From a bacterium YEK0313 (GTDB taxonomy: Bacteria; Pseudomonadota; Alphaproteobacteria; Rhizobiales; Phreatobacteraceae), in assembly GCA_000751295.2 (NCBI GenBank), contig CCMO02000001.1, positions 2,343,501 to 2,407,500 of the forward strand: a stretch of 64,000 bases of DNA, read 5' to 3'. Each line of letters starts with the position of its first letter. The first letter of the stretch is position 1. Both the position numbers and the translations under genes were made by a program. Positions 1 through 8,155 of the stretch are shown in pieces. The notes below the pieces were generated by a model that did no database searches, was not told where the DNA came from, and saw nothing but the letters and a program-made list of their open reading frames with translations.

Positions 1-1
1 T

Positions 2-181
2 CCCGAGCTCTCCATGCGCTTCGACGTCGATCAGGCGATGGCGGCGAAGACGCGCCGCGCCTTCCTCGAGCACTATTGCGACACCGAGACGCTCTGCTGC
101 ACGGCCCATTTTCCCTCGCCGTCGGTCGGCCGCATCAAGCGCTGGGGCGAGGGGTTCAGCTGCGAGATGGTCGAGACCTGA
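2..181 (+). CDS. MBL-fold metallohydrolase, C-terminal fragment
   Basis: Only the last 59 codons are inside the window; the gene begins upstream of base 1. The visible tail (MRFDVDQAMAAKTRRAFLEH, then a late HFPSPSVGRI segment) is typical of the C-terminus of metallo-beta-lactamase-fold hydrolases of the lactonase/methyl-parathion-hydrolase type, where the late His-Phe-Pro precedes the end of the fold. The HxHxDH zinc motif would lie outside the window, so activity cannot be judged. A strong intrinsic terminator follows at 304-329. Confidence 0.65.
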   Translation, partial: PELSMRFDVDQAMAAKTRRAFLEHYCDTETLCCTAHFPSPSVGRIKRWGEGFSCEMVET

Positions 182-303
182 CCGGACCCGGCGGGGAACT
201 TTTACGTTTCTGCCGTGTTGTTTATGCGGGACCCTCGGCTGCCCCGGCGATCGCCCTTGCCGGGAGCGCGGGTCGATATGTCCCGTCATTCTCCATCACC
301 TGG

Positions 304-329
304 CCCCGCCATCCGGCGGGGTCATTTTT
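304..329 (+). terminator. Intrinsic terminator after the MBL-fold gene
   Basis: CCCCGCC and GGCGGGG form a 7-bp stem around a 4-nt loop, followed by TCATTTTT on the plus strand. It lies between the MBL gene and the convergent bluB gene and most probably ends the plus-strand transcript. Confidence 0.75.
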
Positions 330-342
330 ATGCGCGGACCGC

Positions 343-1002
343 TCAGCGCACGATGAGGCTCGGCGCTGTACGGCGCTCCCAGCCAAGCCTTTCGAGTTCC
401 GGCGTGTCGTGATCGGCAACGGGATAGCCAAGGCAGAGATAGCCGATGAACTGCCAGGCCGACGGCACATCCAGCAGGGCGGCGATATGCCCGGGATCGA
501 GGATCGACACCCAGCCGAGGCCGATGCCCTCGGCGCGGGCCGCGAGCCACAATGTGTGGATCGCCATGACCGCCGAATAGGCCGAGGTTTCCGGCATGGT
601 CATCCGGCCGAGCCCATGGCCCTGACCGGACGACGGATCGGCGAAGACGGCGAGATGGACCGGAGCCTGGTCGAGGCCCTCAAGCTTCAGCCGGGCGTAG
701 CGGGCCTGCCGGTCGGCGGGCTGCGCCGCCAGCGCGGCGGCGTTGCAGCGGGCGAAGTCGGCACGGACCGCGTCGCGCCGCTCCCGGGCTTCCACGGAGA
801 CGAAGCGCCAGGGCTGGCTGAGCCCCACGGAAGGCGCGGCGGCGGCGAGCGCGAGCAGGCGCGTCAGCGTTCCCTCGGGCAGGGGATCGGGGCGGAAGTG
901 GCGGACGTCGCGGCGCCATGCCAGGAGACGTTCGAACGTGGCCCGGAAGTCGCTGCTGAAATGATCGGCGGTGTGCGACAAGGACGGGGCCTTCCTCAAC
1001 AT
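343..1002 (-). CDS. bluB: 5,6-dimethylbenzimidazole synthase (BluB)
   Basis: This 219-residue nitroreductase-fold protein matches BluB, which converts reduced FMN with O2 into 5,6-dimethylbenzimidazole, the lower ligand of vitamin B12. Recognisable pieces are the WRRDVRHFRPDPL segment near residue 30, APSVGLSQPWRF near residue 55, and the C-terminal GIGLGWVSILDP stretch followed by a typical LCLGYP segment. Length is normal for the family. No other cobalamin gene is nearby and I see no cobalamin riboswitch in the 250 bp upstream. The ATG at 1002 is the first in frame; a slightly later start is possible. Confidence 0.9.
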   Translation of the reverse strand: MLRKAPSLSHTADHFSSDFRATFERLLAWRRDVRHFRPDPLPEGTLTRLLALAAAAPSVGLSQPWRFVSVEARERRDAVRADFARCNAAALAAQPADRQARYARLKLEGLDQAPVHLAVFADPSSGQGHGLGRMTMPETSAYSAVMAIHTLWLAARAEGIGLGWVSILDPGHIAALLDVPSAWQFIGYLCLGYPVADHDTPELERLGWERRTAPSLIVR

Positions 1003-1170
1003 GCCGATACGGCCTCGCGCGCCGGGCGGGAGAAGTCAACCTCGCCCGGCGCTCATCGTGAATCACGATCGCAGCACTCGTCGCCAAGGCTCTGTCATTG
1101 CTCGGCAAATGGCCGTGCGGATCCGCCACCGAGGGCGTCGGACCGCGCTGCCGAATGGCAGATATGCCAA

Positions 1171-1198
1171 ATAGGTCAGTATTATTGACATAAAATAT
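1171..1198. promoter_or_regulatory. AT-rich inverted repeat between bluB and the aminotransferase
   Basis: An AT-rich island contains GTCA (1175-1178) and TGAC (1186-1189) as inverted half-sites, followed by TAAAATA. It lies in the divergent interval and stands out from the GC-rich surroundings, so a promoter/operator is plausible. No regulator gene is adjacent and the -35/-10 spacing is not convincing. Confidence 0.3.
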
Positions 1199-1256
1199 CC
1201 GGGGGAGCATGGTGCGCGCAACAATGCGACCCGAAGACCACCCGAGCGAGGATACC

Positions 1257-2477
1257 ATGGGCTGGGATGCGAAATTTGCGAGCCGGGCGGAGCGGATGCG
1301 CGCGTCCGAGATCCGCGAGCTCCTGAAGCTTCTGGACCAGCCCGACATCATCTCGTTCGCGGGTGGCATTCCCGACCCTGCCTTGTTCCCGGACGCGGCC
1401 TTCCGGGCCGCCTATCAGGAGGTGCTGACGACGGCAAATGCCGGCGCGGCCCTGCAATATTCGATCAGCGAAGGCTTTCCGCCGCTGCGCCGCTGGCTGG
1501 TCGGCGAGATGGCCAAGATCGGCGTGCCCTGCGGCATCGACAACATCGTGATCACCTCGGGCTCGCAGCAGGCGCTCGACTATCTCGGCAAGCTGCTGCT
1601 GTCGCCCGACGACACGGCGCTGGTCACCTGGCCGACCTATCTCGGCGCGCTGCAGGCCTTCAATGCCTATGAGCCGCGTTACGACCGGCTCAATCCGGCG
1701 CAGGGCAACCTCACGCCGGCGGCTTATGCCGAGGCAGCCGGCCAGGCAGGCGGTCGCGTGAAGCTCGCCTATCTGACGCCGGACTTCGCCAATCCGACCG
1801 GCGAGACGTTGGACCGCGCCGCGCGCGAGCGCGTGCTGGACCTTGGCGACGAGCTCGACATTGCCGTCATCGAGGACCAGGCCTACCAGGCGCTGCGCTA
1901 TGACGGCGAGCCGGTGCCTGCGATCCTGGCGCTCGACATCGCGCGCAAGGGACATATCGACCAGACGCGCACCATCTATTGCGGCAGCTTCTCGAAAACG
2001 CTGGCGCCGGGCCTGCGCGTGGGCTGGGTCTGCGCGGCGGTGCCGGTCATCGCCAAGCTGGTGCTGATGAAGCAGGCGGCCGACCTGCACAGCCCGAGCA
2101 TCAACCAGATGGCGATGCACCACGTCGCCGAACATGCCTTCGCCGATCAGGTGGCCAAGATCCGCGCCGCCTATCGCCACCGGCGCGACCGGATGCTGGC
2201 CGCTCTCGACAGGCACATGCCGAAGGGTGTCGCCTGGTCGCGGCCCGAGGGCGGCATGTTCATCTGGGTGACCCTGCCGGAAGGCATGGACGGCGCCGCG
2301 CTGCTCGCTCGCGCGATCGAGACCGAACGGGTCGCCTTCGTGCCGGGCAGCGCCTTCCATGCCGACGGCTCGGGCACCAATACGATCCGGCTGAACTTCT
2401 CGCTGGCGGGCGACGCGGCGATCGACGAAGGCATCATGCGGCTCGGCCGGCTGATCGGGGCGGGCCGGCAGGCCTGA
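1257..2477 (+). CDS. PLP-dependent aminotransferase, class I/II (2-aminoadipate-transaminase-like)
   Basis: The 406-residue product is a fold-type I aminotransferase. Visible hallmarks are the GGIPD substrate loop (residues 36-40), ANPTG with Asn179, the EDQAY segment with the PLP-pyridine Asp207, the Schiff-base motif SFSKTLAPGLRVGW with Lys247, and a C-terminal NTIRLNFS whose Arg binds substrate carboxylate. The family includes LysN-type 2-aminoadipate and aromatic aminotransferases; substrate cannot be assigned. I chose ATG 1257, which has a GAGG ribosome-binding site, over an in-frame ATG at 1209 whose extra 16 residues look non-conserved. Confidence 0.85.
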   Translation: MGWDAKFASRAERMRASEIRELLKLLDQPDIISFAGGIPDPALFPDAAFRAAYQEVLTTANAGAALQYSISEGFPPLRRWLVGEMAKIGVPCGIDNIVITSGSQQALDYLGKLLLSPDDTALVTWPTYLGALQAFNAYEPRYDRLNPAQGNLTPAAYAEAAGQAGGRVKLAYLTPDFANPTGETLDRAARERVLDLGDELDIAVIEDQAYQALRYDGEPVPAILALDIARKGHIDQTRTIYCGSFSKTLAPGLRVGWVCAAVPVIAKLVLMKQAADLHSPSINQMAMHHVAEHAFADQVAKIRAAYRHRRDRMLAALDRHMPKGVAWSRPEGGMFIWVTLPEGMDGAALLARAIETERVAFVPGSAFHADGSGTNTIRLNFSLAGDAAIDEGIMRLGRLIGAGRQA

Positions 2478-2569
2478 TCGCGCCGCCAGCCGCAGCCTTG
2501 GCGCGGACACATGGCACGCCTACATCTGGCCCTGGCGCTGCGGTGGGGCAGGAGCCGGATGAGGGTGCG

Positions 2570-3037
2570 ATGGACGTTCTGCGTTTCGCCGGCAATGTCC
2601 TGTGGTTCGTGATCGGCGGGGTGATCGCCGGGCTCATGTGGTATCTTGCCGGCCTGATCGCGGCGGCAACCATTGTCGGGCTGCCCTGGGCTTTCGCCTG
2701 CTTCCGGCTGGGCAGCTACACGTTCTTTCCGTTCGGCCGCGAACTGGTGCCGGTCGCGCATCTGACCGGCCGCGATCAAGGCGCGATGGGCCCGCTGCGT
2801 CTGATCGGCAATATCATCTGGTTCGTGCCGCTCGGTTTCGCCCTGATGGTGGTCCACCTGATCGCCGCGGTCCTGTGGTTCGCAACCATTGTCGGCATTC
2901 CCTTCGGCTTCGCCCATCTGAAGCTCGCCCAGGCCTCGGTCTTTCCGCTGGGCAAGCGCATCGTGTCGACCGACGTCGCGGCCCTCGCGCGTCAGCACAA
3001 TGCGGCGAACACCTTCGCCTCGGCGCGCTCGCGTTAG
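2570..3037 (+). CDS. yccF: YccF-domain inner-membrane protein
   Basis: This 155-residue protein carries two copies of the YccF repeat: residues 1-70 and about 80-140 both read as NxxWFV...GLPWA or GIPFG with similar flanks. Each copy has hydrophobic segments, giving about four membrane spans. The two halves (RFAGNVLWFVIGG and RLIGNIIWFVPLG) are internally homologous, as expected of the family. Function is unknown. The start ATG at 2570 follows GAGGGTGCG. It probably follows the aminotransferase by read-through (92 bp gap) and ends 14 bp before the convergent sigma-factor gene. Confidence 0.8.
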   Translation: MDVLRFAGNVLWFVIGGVIAGLMWYLAGLIAAATIVGLPWAFACFRLGSYTFFPFGRELVPVAHLTGRDQGAMGPLRLIGNIIWFVPLGFALMVVHLIAAVLWFATIVGIPFGFAHLKLAQASVFPLGKRIVSTDVAALARQHNAANTFASARSR

Positions 3038-3051
3038 GCAGGGTGGTCCCG

Positions 3052-3933
3052 TCAGGCAAGGCCGGCTTCACCCCCGACCTGCCCGGCGATATGGCCCAGC
3101 TTGTCCGGATTGCGCATGACGTAGACGCCGACGATCTCGCCGTTTTCGATGGCGAAAATGGTGGTCTGCAGCACGCCCTGCTGCAGCGAGACGATGCCCG
3201 GCAGGCCGTCGATGAGGCCACGCGCCAGGATCTGCGGGGGCTGATAGCCCGGCTTCGCCGCAAAGCTTGCGAAGAAGGCGGCGACGGCCTCGGAGCCGTG
3301 GATCGGCTGGGGGGCGGCCGGCCGCTTGCCGCCGCCGTCCGCCTTCATCACAACATCGGCCGCAAGCAGGGTCTTGAGAGCCGATACGTCACCGGACCGG
3401 CTCGCCGCGAAAAAGGCATCGGCGATTTCGAGGCCGCGGTCGCGCGATACCGGAAAGCGCGGCCGCGCGGTGCGGACATGCTCGCGGGCTCGCGCGGCGA
3501 GCTGGCGGCAGGCTGCCGGTTCCCGGCCGATCGCATCGGCAACGACCTCGAAGGGCTGGCCGAAGACGTCGTGCAGCAGGAAGGCGGCGCGCTCCAGTGG
3601 CGACAGGCGCTCGAGCGCCAGCATCAGCGTCAGCGTGAGCTCGTCGGCATCCTCTTCCGTCTCGGTCTCCATGACCGGCTCGGGCAGCCATTCGCCGATA
3701 TAGGTCTCGCGCCGGGCCCGGGCCGACTTCAGCCGGTCGAGGCAGAGCCGTGTGACCGTGCGGGTGAGAAAGGCTTCCGGGTTGACCACCGCGCCGTGCT
3801 CGGTCCTGTGCCACCGGATATAGGCGTCCTGCACGACGTCCTCCGCCTCCGCCATCACACCGAGCATGCGATAGGCGACACGCTGGAGGCGTGGCCTGAG
3901 CCGGTCGAAGGCCTGTCCGTCGTCACTCACCAT
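3052..3933 (-). CDS. ECF41-family RNA polymerase sigma factor with SnoaL-like C-terminal domain
   Basis: The 293-residue protein has sigma-70 region 2 (about residues 8-75, VAYRMLGVMAEAEDVVQDAY), region 4 (about 97-155) and a C-terminal SnoaL/NTF2-like domain (about 165-290). Three signatures of the ECF41 group are present: a YIGEWLPEP linker (78-86), DGGGK (199-203) and NPDKL (275-279). In studied members the C-terminal domain, rather than a separate anti-sigma factor, controls activity. The gene lies 98 bp downstream of a carboxymuconolactone-decarboxylase-family gene, the classic ECF41 partner, and is likely co-transcribed from the ECF41-type promoter at 4540-4566, which would make it autoregulated. 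Confidence 0.92.
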   Translation of the reverse strand: MVSDDGQAFDRLRPRLQRVAYRMLGVMAEAEDVVQDAYIRWHRTEHGAVVNPEAFLTRTVTRLCLDRLKSARARRETYIGEWLPEPVMETETEEDADELTLTLMLALERLSPLERAAFLLHDVFGQPFEVVADAIGREPAACRQLAARAREHVRTARPRFPVSRDRGLEIADAFFAASRSGDVSALKTLLAADVVMKADGGGKRPAAPQPIHGSEAVAAFFASFAAKPGYQPPQILARGLIDGLPGIVSLQQGVLQTTIFAIENGEIVGVYVMRNPDKLGHIAGQVGGEAGLA

Positions 3934-4031
3934 CGTCTCCTCTTAGCGGCGCGGCCGGGTCCTGTCGCGGGGCCCCGGCCGCAAGCTCGGCTCTGGCGGC
4001 CAAGTCCTGCCTCAGGCAGCCAAGTCCTGCT

Positions 4032-4496
4032 TCACGCGACCTTTTGCGTCGGCCGGTCCACCGGGTGAACAAAGTGGAAGCCGACCGCAAAGCGGTTCCA
4101 GGCATTGATGGTGACGATCATCAAGGTGAGCTTGGCCTGTTCCTGCGGCGAGAATTCCGCCTGCAGAAGCGCATAGTCCGCGTCGGAGGGATGGCAGCCG
4201 GCGAGCCGGGTCAGAGCTTCGGTCCAGGCCAGCGCGGCCCGCTCGCGCGCCGTATAGAGCGGCGATTCCCTGAACGCGTCGAGCAGCAGGAGGCGCTCGG
4301 CCGTCTCGCCGGCCTGCAAGGCTTCCCGACCGTGCATGTGGATGCAATTGGCACAGCCGTTGATCTGGGACGCGCGCATCTTCACGAGTTCCAGGAGGCT
4401 CTTTTCGAGACCGCTCTCGGTCGCCTTGTTGCTGAAGTCCAGCATGGTCTGAAGCACGTCCGGCGCGGCCGCAAAAGGGTTCTGGCGCGGTGTCAT
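4032..4496 (-). CDS. Carboxymuconolactone decarboxylase/AhpD-family protein (ECF41 partner)
   Basis: The 154-residue product belongs to the CMD/AhpD-like family: the central segment contains Cys48-x2-Cys51-x3-His55 (GCANCIHMH), the redox and proton-relay motif of alkylhydroperoxidase-like members, then helices typical of the fold. The substrate is unknown. ATG 4496 has a GGAGA ribosome-binding site; in-frame upstream codons back to 4685 overlap the promoter and are rejected. A perfect ECF41 promoter lies 44 bp upstream. In the ECF41 paradigm this gene is the main target of the sigma factor encoded just downstream. Confidence 0.88.
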   Translation of the reverse strand: MTPRQNPFAAAPDVLQTMLDFSNKATESGLEKSLLELVKMRASQINGCANCIHMHGREALQAGETAERLLLLDAFRESPLYTARERAALAWTEALTRLAGCHPSDADYALLQAEFSPQEQAKLTLMIVTINAWNRFAVGFHFVHPVDRPTQKVA

Positions 4497-4539
4497 GTCC
4501 TGTCTCCGTTGGTTGGCGCAACCTTGCGTCCGACCTGAA

Positions 4540-4566
4540 GACGAGGCGTCTTCCGGGGCTGTGACA
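4540..4566 (-). promoter_or_regulatory. ECF41-type promoter (TGTCACA-N16-CGTC)
   Basis: On the minus strand TGTCACA (4566-4560) is separated by exactly 16 nt from CGTC (4543-4540), the consensus reported for ECF41 sigma factors. It sits 44 bp before the CMD-family start codon. Transcription would then run through the CMD gene into the sigma-factor gene. Confidence 0.85.
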
Positions 4567-5110
4567 TCGCTCGTCGCTTTTTTGAAAAAGGAAGCCGGTG
4601 GCGCTGGGCGGGGCCCGTCGTGGCGAACCGGGGGCGCCCAGAACGAAGTTCCGCGCTCGTTTTGATCCGTGCGTTGCCGCGCCATTCGCCGCGCGGCAGA
4701 AGCACGGCCTCATTCGGATGGGCAGTCGCCGCCGGCGTTTCCGGCCGCGGGTTTGCTCTGCCAGCATCCGCACGCCGTTTTCCGGTCAACCGGCGTTCCG
4801 GCCGGCAAGGGCCCTGCTCGGCTTTCGGGCCGCGGCAAGGCGGGCCCTAGTATCGAGCGGTCCATTTTTCAACAGAATTGCGCGTTTCGCCGTGCTACTG
4901 CGCTCGATCAAACAAAGCGGGTGCCCTGACAGGGAAAGGGCCCTATAGTCCCGGCCTCATTCGACCACAAGAGTGGAACGAATTCGGCATTGGCCTGCCT
5001 TTCGACATGAGCGGCGGCGGCCAATGCTGGAGACGGGCCACTGGAGGCGGTGGCGCAGGTCGCCTCCGCCTTTGTCATTCCCGCCTGCCGCGCCATGAGG
5101 CGAGGCGGCC
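4567..5110. other. Intergenic region between the ECF41 locus and the HWE kinase
   Basis: About 540 bp without a credible gene. Several short overlapping reading frames occur but they are arginine/proline/alanine-rich and lack ribosome-binding sites or recognisable domains. A short A/T run lies near 4580-4590, and the right end should contain the kinase promoter, which I could not identify. Confidence 0.6.
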
Positions 5111-7093
5111 ATGCCAGGAGGCCTGCACCTGCTCGCCGTCGACGTGCTGATGACAGACGAATTGCGCAGGCGTCCGTCGAAGCCCGCCAACCGGCAGGCC
5201 GAGGCCGAGGCCTTCCGCGAATTGTCCGGCTTGATCGCGCGCAATCCGAAGCGGGCGATCAGCCGTTTCATGGATATTGCGATCCGGCTGTGCCGAGCCG
5301 GCTCCGCCGGCCTGAGCCTGATCGATGAGAACGATGCAGGCGAGGAGGAACTGGTCTGGGCGGCGATCGCGGGCGCGCTGAAGGGCCATGTCGGCCAGAC
5401 CATGCCGCGGCGAGCGAGCCCCTGTTCGCTCGGCATCGAGGCCGGCCGCATCGTGCTGGTCGGCCGGCCCGAGCGGGCCTTCCCGGCCTTTGCCGCCATC
5501 ACTCCGCCGGTGGTCGAGGAACTGGTGGTGCCGCTGCTCGATTCGGGCGGGCTTGCGCTGGGTGCGCTCTGGATCGCCCATCACGACGCCGACAGGACCT
5601 TCGATGCCGAGGATGCCCGCATCATGGAGCATCTGGCGATCCAGCTCGTGCTCGCGCTCAAGCTGCGCGACCGGCTGGAGCGCAAGGTTGGCGCCCATCG
5701 CGCCAATGTCGCGCTGCGCGCCACCAATATCGAACTCGCCGAGACTTCGGCCTTCCTGCAGAGCGTGCTCGATTCGAGCACCGACTGCATCATGGTGCTG
5801 AGCCTTGCCGGCAAGATCGAGCTGGTCAATTCCGGTGGGCTCGCCCTGATGGAGGCCGATGATCTCGTCGGCCGATGCTGGCCGACCCTGTGGGGCTTCG
5901 GTTCGGGCGACGGCGGCGACAACGATGCCGGCGCCGCCGTTCGCATCGCGGCCGCGGGCGGCGTCAGCCGCTTCCAGGGCTTCAGTCCGACGGCCCGGGG
6001 CGCGCCGAAATGGTGGGACGTGGCGGTGACGCCGATCATCGGCGAGTTCGGCCGGCCACTGCGGCTGCTTGTCGTTTCGCGCGACATTTCCGGCGTCAAG
6101 GCGGCCGAGGAGCGGCTGGCGGCGAGCGAAAGGCGACTGCGCGTCGCGCAGAATTTCGCCGAGGTCGGAACGTTCGAGTGGAGCATCGACAGCAACATCG
6201 TCTACCCCTCCGAACAGTTCTGCCGGCTATGGGGTATCGCCCCGCAGGCGGCGTTGCCCGGCGAGGTCTTCGCCGACCACATCCATCCCGACGACCGCCA
6301 TCTCCTGCTGGCCCGGCGCGACGGGCCGATCGAGAGCGCGGGCGACTATGTCGAATACCGGGTGATCCGCGGCGACGAGGTGCGCTGGCTTGCCCGCCGG
6401 GGCGACGTGCTGCGCGATGCCGACGGCCGGCCGACCAGCGTGTTCGGCGCCTGTTTCGACGTCACCGACCGGCGCAAGGCCGAGGAGCAGCAGCGCCTCC
6501 TCATGCAGGAGCTCACCCATCGGGTGAAGAACACCATGGCGATGGTGCAGGCGATCGGGCTGCAGACTTTGCGCAGCGCGCATTCGGTGGAGGCGGCCGG
6601 CGCCGCCTTTGCCGCGCGCATGCAGGCCCTGTCGGCGGCCCATGACGTGCTCATCCATTCCAACTGGTCGAGCACCAGCCTGAAGCCGCTGATCGAGCGC
6701 GCCGTGCGCCTCCATGACGATACCGGCGGCCGGTTCCTGCTCGACGGGCCGGCCCTGATCCTCGGGCCGCGGGCGGCGCTGACCCTGGCGCTCACCCTGC
6801 ACGAGCTCGGCACCAATGCTCTGAAATATGGCGCGCTGTCGAACGATCAGGGGCGGGTCGAGCTGACCTGGCGGGTCGAGGATGCGGGATCCGATCGGCG
6901 CGTCGTCATGACCTGGCGCGAGACCGGTGGGCCGATCGTGCCGCAGCCGACGGTCCAGGGCTTCGGCTCGCGGCTCATCCGGCTCGGTTTCGGCGTTCCC
7001 TCCGGCAAGGCCGAGCTGGTCTTCACGGAGACCGGCGTTGTCTGGACCGCCAGCGCTTCGCTCGCCGAGATCCGCTTCCAGGGCGAGGATTGA
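5111..7093 (+). CDS. GAF-PAS-PAS sensor histidine kinase of the HWE/HisKA_2 family
   Basis: The 660-residue protein has an N-terminal GAF domain (about 35-200), two PAS domains (about 210-335 and 350-460, the second ending FGACFDVTDRRKAEE) and a C-terminal HWE-type kinase. The phospho-acceptor box LTHRVKN contains His470; the N-box HELGTNALKYG contains Asn569; the WRETGGP and GFGSRLI stretches match the HWE G-box region. There is no membrane segment, so it is probably cytosolic. Such kinases often act in light, redox or general-stress pathways. No response regulator is adjacent. The start could instead be an in-frame ATG 39 bp downstream. Confidence 0.88.
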   Translation: MPGGLHLLAVDVLMTDELRRRPSKPANRQAEAEAFRELSGLIARNPKRAISRFMDIAIRLCRAGSAGLSLIDENDAGEEELVWAAIAGALKGHVGQTMPRRASPCSLGIEAGRIVLVGRPERAFPAFAAITPPVVEELVVPLLDSGGLALGALWIAHHDADRTFDAEDARIMEHLAIQLVLALKLRDRLERKVGAHRANVALRATNIELAETSAFLQSVLDSSTDCIMVLSLAGKIELVNSGGLALMEADDLVGRCWPTLWGFGSGDGGDNDAGAAVRIAAAGGVSRFQGFSPTARGAPKWWDVAVTPIIGEFGRPLRLLVVSRDISGVKAAEERLAASERRLRVAQNFAEVGTFEWSIDSNIVYPSEQFCRLWGIAPQAALPGEVFADHIHPDDRHLLLARRDGPIESAGDYVEYRVIRGDEVRWLARRGDVLRDADGRPTSVFGACFDVTDRRKAEEQQRLLMQELTHRVKNTMAMVQAIGLQTLRSAHSVEAAGAAFAARMQALSAAHDVLIHSNWSSTSLKPLIERAVRLHDDTGGRFLLDGPALILGPRAALTLALTLHELGTNALKYGALSNDQGRVELTWRVEDAGSDRRVVMTWRETGGPIVPQPTVQGFGSRLIRLGFGVPSGKAELVFTETGVVWTASASLAEIRFQGED

Positions 7094-7113
7094 GCGCGCG
7101 GCCGGCTGGCCGC

Positions 7114-7149
7114 AAAAAAGAGCCCGTTCCGGGGGGCTGGAACGGGCTC
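7114..7149 (-). terminator. Strong hairpin with U-tract on the minus strand
   Basis: GAGCCCGTTCC (7120-7130) and GGAACGGGCTC (7139-7149) form a perfect 11-bp stem. A run of six A lies directly before it on the plus strand, so the poly-U tail belongs to minus-strand transcription. On the plus strand the hairpin follows the kinase stop codon without a U-tract, so it may also stabilise or partly end that transcript. Confidence 0.65.
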
Positions 7150-7337
7150 GGGAAGGGGACGGGCACGGAGGCCATGCCGCGTCACGCCTGCTCAACCCGG
7201 GCGGTGGCGGAAAGTTCCCGCCCATTGCGACCGCCATCGTCCAAGCCCTATCCCTCGTGAAAAATGCGGGCTAGGTTCGGCCGCCCGCGAATCCTTGCCG
7301 AGCTTCGCAATCTCATTCGTCGATCGTGTCGAGAACC

Positions 7338-7670
7338 ATGCGCCTGTCGGTCGTTCCCGCCCTGTTTTTTGCCGCTGCCCTGGCCGGTTGCGCCAGCACC
7401 ATGGCGCCGCCCACGGTCATCAATTCGGAACGGGCCATGGAAGAGGAGGTGGCCTGCATCACCAACCTCTTCAACACCCGGCTCGAACTCGTCCGGTCGA
7501 CACCGATCCGTAATGGTGTCGAGATTGCCTCGGTCGATCAGGCCGGCCTGGTCGTGGCGCGGGTCGAGGTCGTGCGCGCCGGTCATGGCAGCCGCGTCAC
7601 GCTCCAGGTGCGCGAATTCGCGAGCCTGTTCTATCACGACCTGGTTCGCCGCTGCGCCGGCACGCGCTGA
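7338..7670 (+). CDS. Small putative lipoprotein
   Basis: The 110-residue product begins with a lipoprotein signal peptide: positive start (MR), hydrophobic core (VVPALFFAAA) and lipobox LAGC with Cys18. The mature part has no domain I recognise; it contains two more cysteines (in EVACIT and RRCAG) that could pair after export. ATG 7338 is preferred over an in-frame GTG 12 bp upstream because it gives a better signal peptide. Envelope location is inferred; function is unknown. Confidence 0.65.
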   Translation: MRLSVVPALFFAAALAGCASTMAPPTVINSERAMEEEVACITNLFNTRLELVRSTPIRNGVEIASVDQAGLVVARVEVVRAGHGSRVTLQVREFASLFYHDLVRRCAGTR

Positions 7671-7698
7671 GAAGGCCCGCGCCCGCCAGCCTGCCCGG

Positions 7699-8082
7699 CT
7701 ATTCCAGATAACGCCTCACCAGGCGCGCCTCCGCGCGCAGCGCCTCGGCTTCATCCGTTCGACCGAGACGCTCCAATTCGTTCGCCGCGCCCTCGCGTTC
7801 GTGCAACTCGGAAGCGAGCGCGGCACGCACATCGGCTCGGCTCAGGCGCAGCCGTTGAACTTCCGCTGACCCGGCCTCGAAACGATGCGGCGCGTAGGGC
7901 GCCGATACTGCGCGGTTCGGCGGCGCCTCGGCATTGTCGAGCGCGGCAATGAGCCCGCGAATGACCTTGGCCTCGATGGTTCGCCGGCGCTTCATGGCCG
8001 AGCGCAAATCGGCCCGCAGTGCAGCCTTCACATCCCTTGCGGCATCGTCCGGCGCGTCTGACGTCCCTATGTCGGCGGTCAT
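7699..8082 (-). CDS. GatB/YqeY-domain protein
   Basis: The 127-residue protein resembles the GatB/YqeY family: KAALRADLRSAMKRRRTIEAKVIRGLIAALDNAEA near the N-terminus (residues about 18-52) and a helical ELHEREGAANELERLGRTDEAEALRAEARLVRRYL tail. Standalone YqeY proteins are similar to the tRNA-binding tail of GatB but their cellular role is not settled. It is divergent from a helix-turn-helix gene across a palindrome at 8097-8130. ATG 8082 is preferred to an in-frame TTG at 8097. Confidence 0.75.
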   Translation of the reverse strand: MTADIGTSDAPDDAARDVKAALRADLRSAMKRRRTIEAKVIRGLIAALDNAEAPPNRAVSAPYAPHRFEAGSAEVQRLRLSRADVRAALASELHEREGAANELERLGRTDEAEALRAEARLVRRYLE

Positions 8083-8096
8083 TCTGAATGTTCCCA

Positions 8097-8130
8097 ATTG
8101 ATCCCTATTTTAGGATATAATAGGATCAAT
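8097..8130. promoter_or_regulatory. Palindrome in the divergent YqeY/HTH promoter region
   Basis: ATTGATCC (8097-8104) and GGATCAAT (8123-8130) are exact inverted repeats, extended inward by CTATT and AATA with one extra base. A third GGATCA follows at 8142-8147. The site is AT-rich and lies between two divergent genes, one encoding a helix-turn-helix protein, so it is a likely autoregulatory operator overlapping the promoters. Confidence 0.55.
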
Positions 8131-8155
8131 GAGGAATAAAGAGGATCATTCGGCC

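Noticed and set aside
1003..1256. Cobalamin riboswitch upstream of bluB
   Set aside because: The B12-box type conserved core is not visible in this interval, and the bluB leader is short.
1182..2510. Long open frame on the minus strand opposite the aminotransferase
   Set aside because: It is exactly antisense to a gene with complete PLP-enzyme motifs and its translation is rich in Arg, His and Gln with no domain, a usual effect of high GC.
4970..5000. GGAAC as a general-stress (EcfG) promoter before the HWE kinase
   Set aside because: GGAAC occurs near 4975, but no CGTT is found at 16-17 bp spacing.
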